Assembly (NCBI RefSeq): GCF_000350225.1
Contig: NW_005179069.1
Location: 248,765-312,764, forward strand
Reading direction: 5' to 3'
Source: Chondrus crispus
Lineage: Eukaryota; Rhodophyta; Florideophyceae; Gigartinales; Gigartinaceae
DNA length: 64,000 nucleotides
In this document: positions 10,000-21,800 of the stretch, one piece after another
How positions within the stretch are numbered: position 1 is the stretch's first letter
How the letters are laid out: each line of letters starts with the position of its first letter
Notes under the pieces: model-generated
The model's input: the letters and a program-made list of their open reading frames with translations, nothing else
Told to the model about the DNA's origin: nothing
The model's database searches: none
Translations under genes and position numbers: made by a program

Positions 10000-11777
10000 A
10001 AATGGTAGACGACACAGCGAGGCCCTCTGATCCCTACTGAGAAGCGGCAGAAGAAGAAGAGAGCGGTGTTGGCGACATTTTAAGCACACGAAGTAGATCA
10101 CATCAAGAAGGCGGGCTTGAGAGCTGGACACATGATTCCGCTTTTACTGTTATCAAAATTGCTGTGGACGACGTAGACTCGGAACTGGAAAGGCCGTACA
10201 TTCGTGAAGCGAGCAGAATGTTGGAAGTTTGCGTTCGAGAAGTACAGGCGACCAGATTTCAAGACGACAGTGCGACACAAGGGAACAACAGAAGTCGCGT
10301 AAAGCTATCGAGACCATAATTGCTTGGAGTCTTTCTAGCCCCTTTCCTACTGGAAAAACGGAGTTCCATTAATCGCGTATTGAGCGAGCGTCGAAATGGG
10401 AGAGCAAGTAGAAAGTACAACCCAGTTTCAATTGACGAGCTGACAGGTGGCATCATTCTGCATGTTTTATCGGCAAGCTACGGAAAGTGACCAACGACAA
10501 TGTGTTCTACTCACGAACAAGATGCATTTCTGCAGATGGATATCCGTGCAGATCGTTGCAAAGAGGTTTAGTCGGCACTGTCGGGCACCACCGGGAAACG
10601 ATCACGTGCAACACACATCGCTGGTGAAGGGGAAGAAGAAAATCCAACCTGGATGAACAAACCGGAACGCGCCAATGCTCTTATTGCGTAACTCGAACAA
10701 GAAACGGGTGCAATAAACACGACGCATCTGAATATTAAAGGGCTCAACATATATTTTCTTGATAATGACCACCATCGTCTTTCATCAAGAGTTGTTTCGC
10801 AGCTTACACATTTATAGCAGAGACAAAACCCATCAAAAGCTTTAGGACCTGTAGGCAATGCTGCACGCTCCGCCCTCGTTCCAGTCATTCTGGCCTATAA
10901 TCACTGCAGGCTCGGAGAGGGACTCATAGATAAATGGGCGCGGCTTTTCCAAAAGATTCAAGAAAAACCTACGGAAGGCTCTCTGAGGCCAATGACTGAC
11001 GCAATATTCGCATCCGACAGAGGCTATAACGCGAAAGGAACTATCTAATTTCTTTCTGAGAAGCTCAAGGCGAGAGCTATTGGAACTCACAAACGGTCTC
11101 TTGATTTTCCATTCGTCTTTGGCGAAGGAAGGATTGCTAAAAAGCACAAGGGGATGGTTATTGCTGAAAAAGGGTGTAGATCTATGTACTCAGCTTGCAA
11201 GAAGAACGCTGCATCCTCAGCTCGTTACGTTAAAGCTGCAGTGAATTGCGAGAGTGTCTCCGGTCGCATTGAGGCTGTATGCAATACAAACCAAGAGTTG
11301 TTTTATGCATCAAGCTTCACGCTTGTTCCGAAGGATAACCTCAGAACGAGGATTGACCCAAAAAACTAGATGATTTACAAATCGTATAGGCCGTATCGAG
11401 AGCTCTGTCGTGCTTTCAAGTAAAGGAAGCTGCAGTCAGTCACGATCACAAGGCGCGAGGCACAAATGCCGGGAGCTCTACCTCTCCCCCACGAAATTAC
11501 GGATATGCACCTGGGGATCAACCAGTGGCAAGGGTTGCGCGGAGAACATTTTCAAGTGCACGCAGTGACATCATCAACTCAGCGGCTAAAGTCACGGAGG
11601 CTCGGAAGCGTTTCACGGTGCTGACGTACTTGAAGTCTGAGGATCCAAGTTGGTTTGCGATGCGTTTTTGTATGTACACCTCCAGAACGACTCACACAAT
11701 TTTTAGCACTGTGACTCAGGATTATGAAAGCGCTCTTCGAGGTCTTTCGAGAGTACTAAAATCTAGAACGTGAACAG
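10000..11777 (+). pseudogene. transposase-like frame, 5' part (element C)
   Basis: Several plus-strand frames with stops read as one decayed protein. Pieces include APFPTGKTEFH near 10.35 kb, ERANALIA.LEQETGAINTTHLNIKGLN, AIFASDRGYNAKG, IGTHKRSLDFPFVFGEG and KKHKGMVIAEKGCRSMYSA near 10.7-11.2 kb, then WFAMRFCMYTSRTTHTIF near 11.65 kb. A 'DRGY' motif followed by basic and Phe-rich stretches resembles the second catalytic Asp region of DDE transposases. I cannot name the family. The frame is open into the AACAG target site of element B at 11773-11777 (apart from a TGA there) and resumes in the same phase at 37841. Confidence 0.4.
11773..11777. other. target-site duplication AACAG, left
   Basis: AACAG directly precedes the 5' LTR of element B and recurs directly after its 3' LTR at 37836-37840. 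Confidence 0.9.
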
Positions 11778-12450
11778 TGTAGTATAACAACCGGCGAGCG
11801 CGCGGGGAGCTTATTAACCGTGCAGCCGTGCACGGTGCACACGTGGGCGAGTGTGCCCACGTGTAGGGAGCGCGCGCGTTGACCGACCGGCCGTGGCGTG
11901 GCGCAAGTGTACAGTAGCACACGTGTCGTCCGTGCCGTAGTCTACGCGGGTTACGTGTGCACGTTAGCACACGTGTCGTCCGTGCAGTAGTCTGTAAGCA
12001 ACATGCATGTACAGTAGTGCACACTTGTAGTAGCAGCGTCCGTGCGGTAGTAGTAATTATGGCGCTGGCTTTTTAATTGTGTACAGTACCCGGCACGCAC
12101 TAGGCGGCAGGTACTGTACTACTGTACTGGGACAAGTGTCCGAGGCGTCCCTCTGAGGGGTTAAGATCTGACACCCGTCCCCACCAGTAAACCGGGGCAA
12201 GCTCCCCCCCGTCCCTTTCGCGCCTACATACGTCCGTTCGGTTGTTTATCGAGCGCGCTGGCTTCCAACCCGTTACCGGTCGCTCTCGTTTACGCACCAC
12301 GGGGCGACTGCGCGTAACCAGCCAGTGAGCCACTCTCTTTTCGCGAGCTCATCCGATCGGTTCAATTAGCGCGTCGCGTCCGCGCCGCGTGCTCCCTTGC
12401 TAAAGCTTCCGCCTCTCACCCAACCCAGGGCGAAGAGGAGTTATCCCACA
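11778..12450 (+). repeat. 5' LTR of element B
   Basis: 673 bp, closely matching 37146-37835. It contains tandem-like CACGTGTCGTCCGTGC motifs and a GTACTGTACTACTGTACTG patch. Its end (GAGTTATCCCACA) can pair with TGTGGGAGGGGATAACTC just after the PBS start, giving a U5-leader hairpin. Confidence 0.9.
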
Positions 12451-12453
12451 TTT

Positions 12454-12471
12454 TGGTGCTCTTGTGGGAGG
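12454..12471 (+). other. primer-binding site of element B
   Basis: TGGTGCTCTTGTGGGAGG, 3 nt after the LTR. It starts with TGG as expected for tRNA priming. It differs from the A-family PBS, so the two elements use different primers. Confidence 0.7.
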
Positions 12472-12580
12472 GGATAACTCTCGAGTTTGAGCCGCACGCG
12501 TAGTCGCTCGATCGCGCGCAGAACCGTACGGACGGAAAAAGTTGAGAAATCACGGCGTCGATCGCGAGACGTATTCGACG

Positions 12581-12955
12581 ATGAACCGACCGGATCAAGG
12601 GGGAGACTCCGCCTCCGGGCGTTTGAGCACTCGCAGTGGCAAAGGCGCACCGCGTCCCCGGGTGCATAACCCGGAAGCCCTCCTATGTCCGCCACCGCAA
12701 TCGGGCCGCACGCGAGCGTCCGCATCGGATGTTATGCCGGCCTTGTCGGTAGGCACAGGGAATCACGTCCAATGGATGATCGATACGATTCAGCCGCGCC
12801 TCCAGGCCTGGGTCGAGGAGTTCCTCACTACAGAACTCCCCGAAGTCGCGCGCGTGTGCCTCGACCGAACGGTGCTGGAACTCGTGGACGAGCACGTGCG
12901 CAGCGCGATACCACCGCTTTTGGACGAACTACTACCCGCTCTAGTATCTAGGTGA
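12581..12955 (+). pseudogene. gag N-terminus of element B
   Basis: Starts MNRPDQGGDSAS and covers about 124 codons with a helical segment (IDTIQPRLQAWVEEFLTTELP, DEHVRSAIPPLLDELL) before a TGA at 12953. Its position, directly after LTR and PBS, identifies it as gag. The next gag piece in the same orientation is the capsid at 30598, so this is the 5' half of a gene split by the inserted DNA. Confidence 0.6.
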
Positions 12956-13147
12956 CAAATGACGTCATATGAGGCCAGTTTTTAGGCGGGCTTTTGCAAT
13001 TCGAATCATTGTAGAAATTTATCGCTACTGTAGTGAAAAGCTTACGACTAGAGTACTAAACGTTAGCAAACCAGAAAGCATTCAATTCCATATCTCAGCC
13101 TTCCCTAATCAACACTTTCGTCTTCCTCTTCCCTAAATTTCTTCGAA

Positions 13148-15240
13148 ATGGTGAGCGTCAATGATCCTCGAATTATTGCAGGTAACGGCGTCCACACTCG
13201 TGCAAGACTGCTCACAGCTCAGAGTAAATGTCGTCGCATGTATGGAGCCGCCTGGAAGATCAATTTGGTCACGGGAACTATCATTGGCATGAAAACTGAC
13301 AAAGTGAAGGGTCGCAGTGTCACTTTAGTCAGGGCTAAACGGGAATTATCAGATGGCGTCAAGGAAGTCACGCTTCGCATAGCTAACATCAAGGCTGGTG
13401 AAGTGATGGACATGATCGATGACGACCCTGAAGATCATATTCATCATGAAACTGAGCATTATGCGCTATCGGAGCCTACAGAGGACCGCGTGACGCCACT
13501 GGAAGGAGCACTCAGCCCGAGTACGAGGATCTCCGAGAGTGACGAAATGGATTCCCAAGATGGTCTCATGAATGTCCACGGCCGGGCCTGGAAGCGTGAG
13601 GAAGTCACGATGCATTTAAATGGTATGATACCGCCGAGAAGATAGAAGGTGATTGGACCGATTGATGGGATTATATCATGTGGTCACAGTCCATCTCAAA
13701 TGCATCCCATGGACTACTTCATGTGGATGTTTCCACAGGAGCACTTGGCGTTAATGGTTTCCTACACCATCGATACAATGGAATCAAGGGGACTTCCTTT
13801 AACTACAAGAGGTGAAATTTTGAAGTTTTTCGAGGTGCTAATCCTTATGACTCGGATTGAATTCAGCACCAGAAGGTCTCTTTGGAGCTCACAGAAACCA
13901 GAAAATATCTCCCGCAACCTCCATTCGTAAACATCATGTCCCGCAGAAGATTCGAGGAGCTTCGTCAGAATGTCACGTTCAGCTTTCCAGATGACCCAAA
14001 TGACAGATGGGATATGATCAGGGACTTCATGGTCACAATCATTGATCACAGAGCATCACATGTGATTCCATCACAGAACATCTGCATTGATGAGAGTATG
14101 TCACGCTGGTATGGACTTAGAGGAGATTCGATTGAAACCGGTCTTCCTCATTATGTTGCCATGGACCGAGACCCCGAGAATGGTTGTGAGTTGAAGACTG
14201 CTGCATGTGGAAAAAGTGGAATCATAATAAGAATTGAGAACGTCGTCTCAGCTGAGGAGACTTCTTTAAAGGATCTTGAAAGTGACCACTTACACGGAAC
14301 CGCAGTGACTTTGAGGTTGTTACAGCCATGGTTTCACACTAATCGTGTTGTCTGCGCGGATTCGTACTTTGCTTTTGTTCACACGGCTGAATCACTTTAT
14401 GAGAAAGGTCTTAGATTCACAGGTGTGGTGAAGACATCTACCAAGAAATATCCGATGAAATATCTATCTCATCTGGAGATTGCTGAAAAGGGAGAGCACG
14501 TCACAATAGTTTCGAAGCCTGTGGCCGGGCCTCACCTTATGGCAGTGATGTGGGTGGACCGAGACCGCAGATACTTTATTAGTTCTGTCGGAACATCCAA
14601 CGAAGGAACTCCAATCTACCGCGAGAGATGGCGTACACGTCATGGCGTGACAAGAAAAGAGGAATTGTCAATCCGTATTCCCTCAGTCTGCGAGCAGTAT
14701 TATGAAACTTGCTCTCAGATTGACCGCCACAACAGATCTCGTCAGGATGATCTCGGCTTGGAAAAGAAGTTCGAAGTCAAGGAGTGGTCTATGCGTGTCA
14801 ACACTTCTTTATTGGCCATTTTCATCGTGGATGCACGGAAACTGTATTCAGGTGCAAAAGGAGATGGTTCTAAGATGTCTCCAAATCAGTTTTATTGTGA
14901 GCTTGCTGACCAGTTGATTGATAACAAATACGATCGTATATCGTTACGTCAGCGAGAATCAGACAGTGCTGTTGAAGATGAAGATGTTCGGTTTGGCAGT
15001 GGAATTGGTACTCACCTAACTCCAACCACTTGCAAGCGGAAAAGGGCATCCGGCGAGGAGACTTGTGCTCTTTATCAATCCAGATGCAATATTTGCAAAG
15101 GTACAAAAAAGTCAAAGTTTATTTGCTGAGCCTGCAAGGTATATTTTGACAAAGAAGTATACCTTTGTCATCAGCAGACTGGGCGTGACTGTTTTAAGAA
15201 ACATGTCGACGAACGACACGATCTTACTTACAAATGTAAG
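13148..15240 (+). pseudogene. piggyBac-like transposase (DDE_Tnp_1_7), broken
   Basis: Reads as one transposase once defects are ignored. There is an N-terminal piece with an acidic stretch (13148-13645), an in-frame TAG (13643), the PGBD-type N domain (HPMDYFMWMFPQEHLALMV, RGEILKFFEVLILM), a frameshift near 13.88 kb at TTGGAGCTCACAG, and then the catalytic domain (13882-15129). All three acidic positions expected for piggyBac are present: ICIDESMSRWYG, VVCADSYFAF and CSQIDRHNRSRQDD. The C-terminal Cys-rich finger is also there (CNICKGTKK...) but is interrupted by a TGA at 15127 and continues as ACKVYFDKEVYLC. I found no convincing TTAA-flanked termini. Its three defects make it inactive. Confidence 0.75.
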
Positions 15241-15299
15241 TAGTACTAGTGCTCAAGGCGTTCTCGGACATTAAAACTGACTAAATTGGTCAGCATTTG

Positions 15300-15600
15300 A
15301 GTAAAATAGAGCAAGAAGAGATAAAAAACTCCTTTTGCCCCATATGGTTCTATCCTGCGTCTAAAGACCTGCTTGGAAGACCTGCAGCCGTGTCGGAATG
15401 CCCCTTTATGAGATGTCTCCGTATTCAATCTCATGTTCGAGTTGGCGCTATAATGCGTCCTGGGCTGCAGGTCACGAACAAGAACCATCGAGATCCCCGA
15501 AGGGATTTTTCGACCAGAAAAGTGCTCAGCGAGGAGTCGAACCACAGGCTCTAAGACTCAGCAATCCTTGCAGACCACTGAGCTGGCTTGTCAGTTACTA
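15300..15600 (-). repeat. tRNA-like (SINE-type) Pol III promoter unit
   Basis: On the minus strand CCAGCTCAGTGG (15575-15586) fits a Pol III A box and GGTTCGACTCC (15533-15543) fits a B box exactly, about 30 nt apart. A cloverleaf is only partial: the T stem has one mismatch, the acceptor does not pair and the anticodon-like loop reads GCT. This is therefore a tRNA-derived repeat rather than a working tRNA. About 230 nt downstream the minus strand reaches a run TTTTTTATC (near 15320), a possible terminator. End coordinates are estimates. Confidence 0.4.
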
Positions 15601-15654
15601 AGTAGTCGTTTATAGTTGTCTTTATAGTCGTTCAAAGTTCTACTTCGTAAAAAT

Positions 15655-16752
15655 TGTAGTGCAATGTGCCTGTCAGGCCGGAACCAGGGTCCAACGGTCC
15701 AGCGACAACACAACCAACAAACAACAACCAGCAACAGTTGCCGACGGCACAGTCTTACGGAGTGTCCGATTCTCCCTTTACCTTTAAGTGGGTTTGCAGC
15801 CCACAGTAGCTCAAGTCCCTGATAGGGGGGGCAAAAGGAAGAGGCCCGCCCCTGGACTGATGGTGGTAGAGTCTTGTACAGGCAGCTGCTCGGCGAGTTC
15901 GGGGCGGTAATTAGGAAGCCGGGCCCGATGGGTCGTAAATCCAATGCTCGCGGAGCACCTGTTACACCTTATACACTTGATAAGGTCTTCGACGGGGGCG
16001 TCGCATTGCAGCCCGACGGGAATTAGCAAATAGGTAGCAGCGCTACACCTCCGTACTGCCAGATGGCAAAGTACCGACACCGGAACGGTCGCAACCTGTA
16101 TCCGATGGAACCAACACTGTCCTGTATACACAACAGGACCTTCGAGGAAACGTCGTTGCAACAGCCTCCGTCGGTGGTCGTAAACAAGTAGCAGCGCTAC
16201 ACCCACGTGTCGCCCGATGGCAAAGACACCTACACCGGTCCGGTCGCAACCAAAGCCGATGGCACCAACAACAAACAAAAGAACCAACACAAGAGCCCGA
16301 TGACTCAAGTCTACACAATGCAGATCGCAATCAGGCACTGTGGAACCAACACAAGATAAGGGAATAGAAATAGAGATAGAAATAGAAAAGGATAGGTGAA
16401 ATAAAGGAAAAGAAAAGGGAACCCCCGAGCGCAAAGGATAACGTAATCTGTGGTAAAAGGGAGCGTCTTGGGAAAGACGGACTTCGACCAAGGCGATATT
16501 CAACTCTGGCAACTCGGGTTACCTTTACTAACTTGGTGGTCAGAGGGCTAAGGTATATATATCGCCCCGCCCGAGCCACTACAGTAGCTCTCGGCGCTAG
16601 ATCCTAGATCTAATCTAATGTTAAATAACTAATATGCAACTAATTAAAACTAATAATTAAAATAATAAAGTGAAATGATTTCCACTTTTGCTTGTCATAC
16701 CCCATCATTTCCATTTTTTTCACCCCCCTGTGCAGCCGCTTATTGCACTACA
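15655..16752 (-). repeat. 3' LTR of element A
   Basis: 1098 bp, TGTAGTGCAATAAGCGG...ACATTGCACTACA on the minus strand. It is preceded on the minus strand by a purine tract, which identifies it as a 3' LTR of a minus-strand element. The long open frames inside it (shared with the 29497 copy) contain a simple-repeat ISISIS stretch and are unlikely to be genes. Confidence 0.85.
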
Positions 16753-16764
16753 TATTCCCCTTCT
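16753..16764 (-). other. polypurine tract of element A
   Basis: AGAAGGGGAATA on the minus strand abuts the 3' LTR, the expected plus-strand primer position. Confidence 0.65.
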
Positions 16765-16875
16765 GAGCGCTCTTGTACGCCACTCCGCTATCGTATAATC
16801 TCCTCGCCGTTTCTCTCATAACCCTACAACACCGCATCCGATATCCGGTGAAAGTGGAAGAGCAAGACGGGCCCC

Positions 16876-18336
16876 ATGTTTCCTTCATCCCCGAGCCACT
16901 GGAGTGGTGGTACCGAACGCAAGCGCCCCGACGTGGGCTTTTCCTCCACTTCCCACGACCCTCTAAGTCTTCCTTCCATCCCTCGATTACCCCCTGATTC
17001 CCAACATGCCGGCCCTGTTGCCCACATCGATTCCGGTCTTGACACTCCGTCCTCGCGTCGATACCCTGCTGCGTCGGAGCTCCACGATAAGGCCATGCGC
17101 CTTAATCCTGAGCTCTTTGCTTCCGCTAAATGGTTCTCAGTGATCGGTGTATGCGCCTTCGATGACATTGCTTACTCGTTCGCCGATGGCGCCGGTATGC
17201 TTCCAGGACAAATCCCCCTTCAAACCATTCGGTCTTACGATTGGTTGGCTCGCATCGCCATTCCTCCCTACATTCTGTGTCACACTCCTCCTCGTGGTCG
17301 TGCGGTGTTATCGACCCGCTTCATGACCGCTGTGTGTGACAGGTTTGAGCTGCCATTGACGCAGGATCTCATCCCTGAGGAATTCGGTTGTGACGCGTGG
17401 CAATTTCGCACCGAGGGCGAGCGGTCTTACCTCGACAACATGCTAGCCTGGACCTCCGATAACCCTCCTCGTGAAGCTAACCGCCTTTGTTTCAACCAAT
17501 GGACCGTCTCGGGCGACGCTATGATGTGGACCAACGCCATAATTCCGGCTAATTTCCGACTTATCAAGCGGGGTACCATCCCCTTCTTCCAGCATACAGT
17601 GCGCTTCGAACGCCGTATTCGGTCTGACACGGGTTATTTTGTGGCCTACCAGATGTTGGAGGCGCGCGAAATCTCGAGGTCCCATTACGCGAATCGTTAC
17701 CAGCGTATTCCGTCGTGGTAGAGCCAATTTGAGGTCTGCCAAGGCTTCTGGGCTGAGCTCGGCCCCGTGTAAACGTATTACGGAAGGTATTTACGTGACC
17801 CCCGACACGGCCTTTGGGTAGTCTTCCTCACAGAGTGGTGTACCAAAGTGGCAGTGACCCTCCTGTGGGAGACCTACGACTGTTGGAGGTTGTGGTACTT
17901 GCCTCCCCAGCTCATCAGCCTTATGCGACGCCTCGATTATTCGATTCCCCTGGGCGGTGCTGATGCAGACACCGAACTGCATTCTCTCCTCGATAAAATA
18001 GAGGAGGTCGATTGGGACTCGATACCGCGTCAAAATTCCTCTCGTTCCTTCTCCCGGCAACGCCCCTCCTTCTCTCCTGGTCGTGCTCATCGTGGTGCGG
18101 GAGACTACGCTTGGTTTAACCCCTGGACGGGATTGCAATGTTCTTGCGACGAGGCGCGTCTGAGTCGGCAGTATGGGAGCCAGACGCCCGTTCCGGTTGA
18201 ATTGCCCTGCCCGTCTTCCTTGCGGATCCCCGCGAGCGCGACCTCTGCCCCAGAGAACCTTTGCGTTCTCGCCCTGTGTTACCGGTCCCACCGACTTCAC
18301 TTCCTGTCGATCCGGCCGGCCCCACTCCTCCTATGA
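16876..18336 (+). pseudogene. unrecognised frame antisense to element A
   Basis: A 281-codon open frame (16876-17721) ends at TAG, has a second stop (TAA) about 50 nt later, and then continues in the same phase to 18336. It therefore reads as one ~486-codon protein with two close stops. Visible features are a Pro/Ser-rich N-terminus, then a globular-looking region (NPELFASAKWFSVIGVCAFDDIAYSF, GQIPLQTIRSYDWLARIAIPPYILC, FNQWTVSGDAMMWTNAIIPANF). No zinc knuckle, protease, RT or known capture gene is seen. It lies between pol and the 3' LTR of element A in reverse orientation, like the antisense ORFs of some plant Ty3 elements. It could also be the gag of an unrelated element inserted here. Confidence 0.45.
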
Positions 18337-18833
18337 ATGCTTCGATAAGGGCGACGAGAGCCCCTGAGTATGAGGAGGTCAAATCCGCTTTGCGGTCCCA
18401 TTCACCTCCAGTGGCCAGGTGTCAACCTATATCAGAGACGAGAGAGGTACCCTCATCATCTAGCCGGACTGACAGTCTGTCCGTGCGCGCAGCCCCAGAA
18501 AGAAAAGGAAATTCTTCGTCCCTTACCCCCCTGGCTCCTCCTGCTCCGTCTTCCCCTGTGCACGTCCCAGCTCGTCCCCCTTCTCCTGCGGCTGTTCCAG
18601 TTGCCGCCCCCTTGCCACCAATTGCCGACGCAGTCCAATCGACCAGGGGAGGTTCGAACTTTCCGTCCTCTCCAGATATCATCAAAAAGAACGATGGCGC
18701 CGCCAGCGTCTATCGCACATTGCTCCGTGCTCACGGAATAAACGAGGGAGCTCTTCGAGGAGCGTCCCTTGTTGACCTGCGCTTACTGGCGCAACTTGTC
18801 GCCTCACTCCCAAAGAAACATATCGTTGGGTAA
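18261..18833 (+). CDS. Pro/Ser-rich unknown frame, antisense to element A
   Basis: 190 codons in another phase overlapping the end of the previous frame by about 75 nt. It is mostly low complexity (SSSLTPLAPPAPSSPVHVPA, PSPAAVPVAAPLPP) with a short structured C-terminus (AASVYRTLLRAHGINEGALR, LRLLAQLVASLPKKH). The Pro-rich linker followed by a small helical end suggests it may be the C-terminal continuation of the upstream protein after a frameshift. No family recognised. Confidence 0.3.
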   Translation: MRSRPVLPVPPTSLPVDPAGPTPPMNASIRATRAPEYEEVKSALRSHSPPVARCQPISETREVPSSSSRTDSLSVRAAPERKGNSSSLTPLAPPAPSSPVHVPARPPSPAAVPVAAPLPPIADAVQSTRGGSNFPSSPDIIKKNDGAASVYRTLLRAHGINEGALRGASLVDLRLLAQLVASLPKKHIVG

Positions 18834-21800
18834 ATCGTCCCATTGACCCATTGCCGATGGTAGCGCCCTGTCGATCCATGTTCGGATCATTGTCCTCTGA
18901 GAGTGCTGACTCATCGTCGGCACTTCCCTTCGTTCCACCGAAAATAAACTGCGTTTCCTTCTCCTATCGCTTCCTCCTCTTGGTACATTTTTCCTCCTCT
19001 TTTTCCAATACGTACGTCATCCTTCTCCTCATTTTCCTTTTCCTTCTCTTTTCTCATACGCCCCGTCGCCGCGGTCGCATTTTCTTCTCTCCACTTTCCT
19101 TCTCTTTTCCTCGTTACTGTCTCCCTCCTCTTATCCATTTTTCGTGCGTCTCTTCCACTGCAGTTGCACACCCCCTTTTACGTTCTCTTTTCCTTTTCTA
19201 ATCCACAAGACCGCCGGCTGGGGAGTCATGCCCTCTTTTTTTCATTGATCGGTCTACGGACCTCTCACTACCTTCCGAAATGCCCCCATCTTCCTTAGCC
19301 TTCAGGCTTTCCCGATGTCTTTTTTCACGCCTCTACGAGACAATATCCCAGCTCTCCAACACGTGATTACCTATTCTGTGGTTCTCGGATTGTCTAATGA
19401 TCCCGATCAATTCTTGTCCTGACGTCATGGACGTCTATACAAAGTCATCAGGTACAATCTCCTCCTCCTTATTTTTCTGCCTGCGCCCCGCCGACGGCGG
19501 TTGCATCTTCCCTTAATCCCTCACGCCTTCTCTTTTCCCGTTCATCAGCTTTCCGTGATACAGTGTGTCGCTGCGTTTGTTCCGCACCTCCTTGCCAACC
19601 TGTCCTACAGGTTCCTCAGCGGTGATGATTTTGTGAGAGTCGACTCTGCGTGTCGACTCGATCCTTTTTAGCACGCGTACGGGTACTTGTCCAGGTAGTC
19701 ACGCATCAAAAATACATGAAAGGGCCATGTGTATTACGATCGTCGGCGGGACTGACCTCATCTTTTCTCCTTCGTACGTCGCTTTCGTCGAAGATCGGGT
19801 TCATATCGTCACTGCCAAGGGGATGAGCATAACGCTTACCTGTCTCCGAAGTGCCGCGCATGATCGTAAAAGTGTACTTGCCCAGTGGGCATGGCGTCAA
19901 CATTGCCTCCCTCAACTACGCATCGTCCGCGTCAATGTAAGAAGGACCCTTCGACGTCCCAAAATTCATCCCTCCACAAATGTGCCTTCAATCCCTCGTA
20001 GGACGACAGCCTCACGCGGCACAGTCATTCTGACAATGCTTTGCTTTCCCTGGCTCGATGAGCAATTTGCTTGAAATTTGCGTTGCAACTTTGAGATGGG
20101 GCGCGCTCCGGCTGTGGACGGGTGAGCACGAATAGGCGGACTTTTTACGGTGGTGGTGTTTGCCCGTACGGCATAACTCATCATCGATGTGCAACCCTCG
20201 TGACGTGGTAATCGTCAACCGTGAGCAAAATTTTCCTCCCCTCGCATGATAGTCCTGGAACAAGAGTACGTTGAAATTTTTCCAAAGGAAAGCCGGGGGT
20301 TTCCCTTACGTCAAAGATCCTACTAAAGTTAGAAAAATTACGACAACGTCCCATACGACAAATGTCGCTCATTCTCCTTTGTCGGTGCGATCATGCACCC
20401 ATAGCCAACCTCGACGCGAGAATGGAGCAAGGGTCTGGTCCTTCAATCCCTTGGTGAATGCGTCGACTTCTCAGCGTTACAGTGTACGAGTTAGAGATAC
20501 CAACCGCACTGGGTCGCAACGGACGTAGATGCCGAGGCTCCCGGCGCTACTGTCCGGATCGTATAAACTGGCTAAACAGCGGTGCCCCCTCTCTTCCCAC
20601 TTTCTCTTGGTCCAGAATAGCGTCAGAACCACTGACTTTGTCTCCGTCTCGTCCGAGGGTTGATCCCCTTCTTCCTCGTTGACACGGTAGTTACCATATT
20701 CCTCGTCGTGGCCTTCTCGCTCTACTCGTCGACAAATCGATGCGAGAGCGACTTTGTCCGAATGAAGGGGACAGTCGCTGCAGTTGCGGCACGTTGATGC
20801 ACGCGTTTGACAGTTTCGCTCTAACTGCGGAGAAAATCATCTCATCGCTGGCGATGCGTCGCCCTCACGATCGTGGTAGTAGTATGGTTGGCCGTCCCCG
20901 TGTGAGGTGGGACGTGACGCGTGGTTTGGGGAATATGACGGCTGCGGTGGACTATTGCGAGGTTTCCCCCTGGCTACCTTCGCTTTGGTCAACCAAAGAA
21001 AATGTCTATCGGCGTCACGACTCATATTGAGTCAATGCGAAACGGCGGTAGTGTTCTTGTTGGTAGTTGCGTCGTCGAGAACTCCTTGGCTTTGTCGAGG
21101 ACGGGGGTGGGCTCGGTAGTGGTGAGCCCGTCTTCATGTTGAGGAACAACCGCGCCGCATCGCAACCAGTATTTTCTCTTACAACACCGTCGTCCCTCGG
21201 AACTAAAAACACGCATGCACACGTTACCACGTGTCTCCACACTTTGTCACAACAAAATCCATCTTCCGATCGCGCGTGTTAGCGGCAATATTCCACTCCG
21301 AAGTCAATGAGGCTTCCCGCCCCTCACCCATTCGCCTAAGCCGTACATCTTAGGTACCTCCTCGGTTCATGCAGTCGACACTCGGAACGGTCTCCAAGCC
21401 TGCGGATAGTGAGGCATTCTGACGATCCACACTTAGTCTTCCGCGACACAACTCCAATGATTCAACCATTCCCCTGGCAACAACGATACCCCCGATCTCC
21501 TGCCCGACGTCAAACGTTTCCAACAAGCTTTCCCTCTGATTTCTCTCTCCGGCATCATCTTCCCGGATTTAACCAAGCCTGGTCCATACGGGCACTTCGT
21601 GAGCATCTCCATCAACCCTAGTCTCGGGACAGCGGCCTTCGTCACAGCTAGAATAAATAATGAGGTTTCTGTTTTCGAAACCGATGTTGCCTGTCCTTCA
21701 ACCCCCTTCTTGTATGCAGTCCCCAACTCTGGCACGTTCTCAATTCGTATACCTCTTCCTTCAACCGTTCCTTCTCTTATTCAGGGAACCTAACTAGAGT

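Noticed and set aside
15525-15600. functional tRNA-Ser(GCT) gene
   Set aside because: A and B boxes and a GCT-like loop are present, but the acceptor stem does not pair and the long variable arm of tRNA-Ser is missing.
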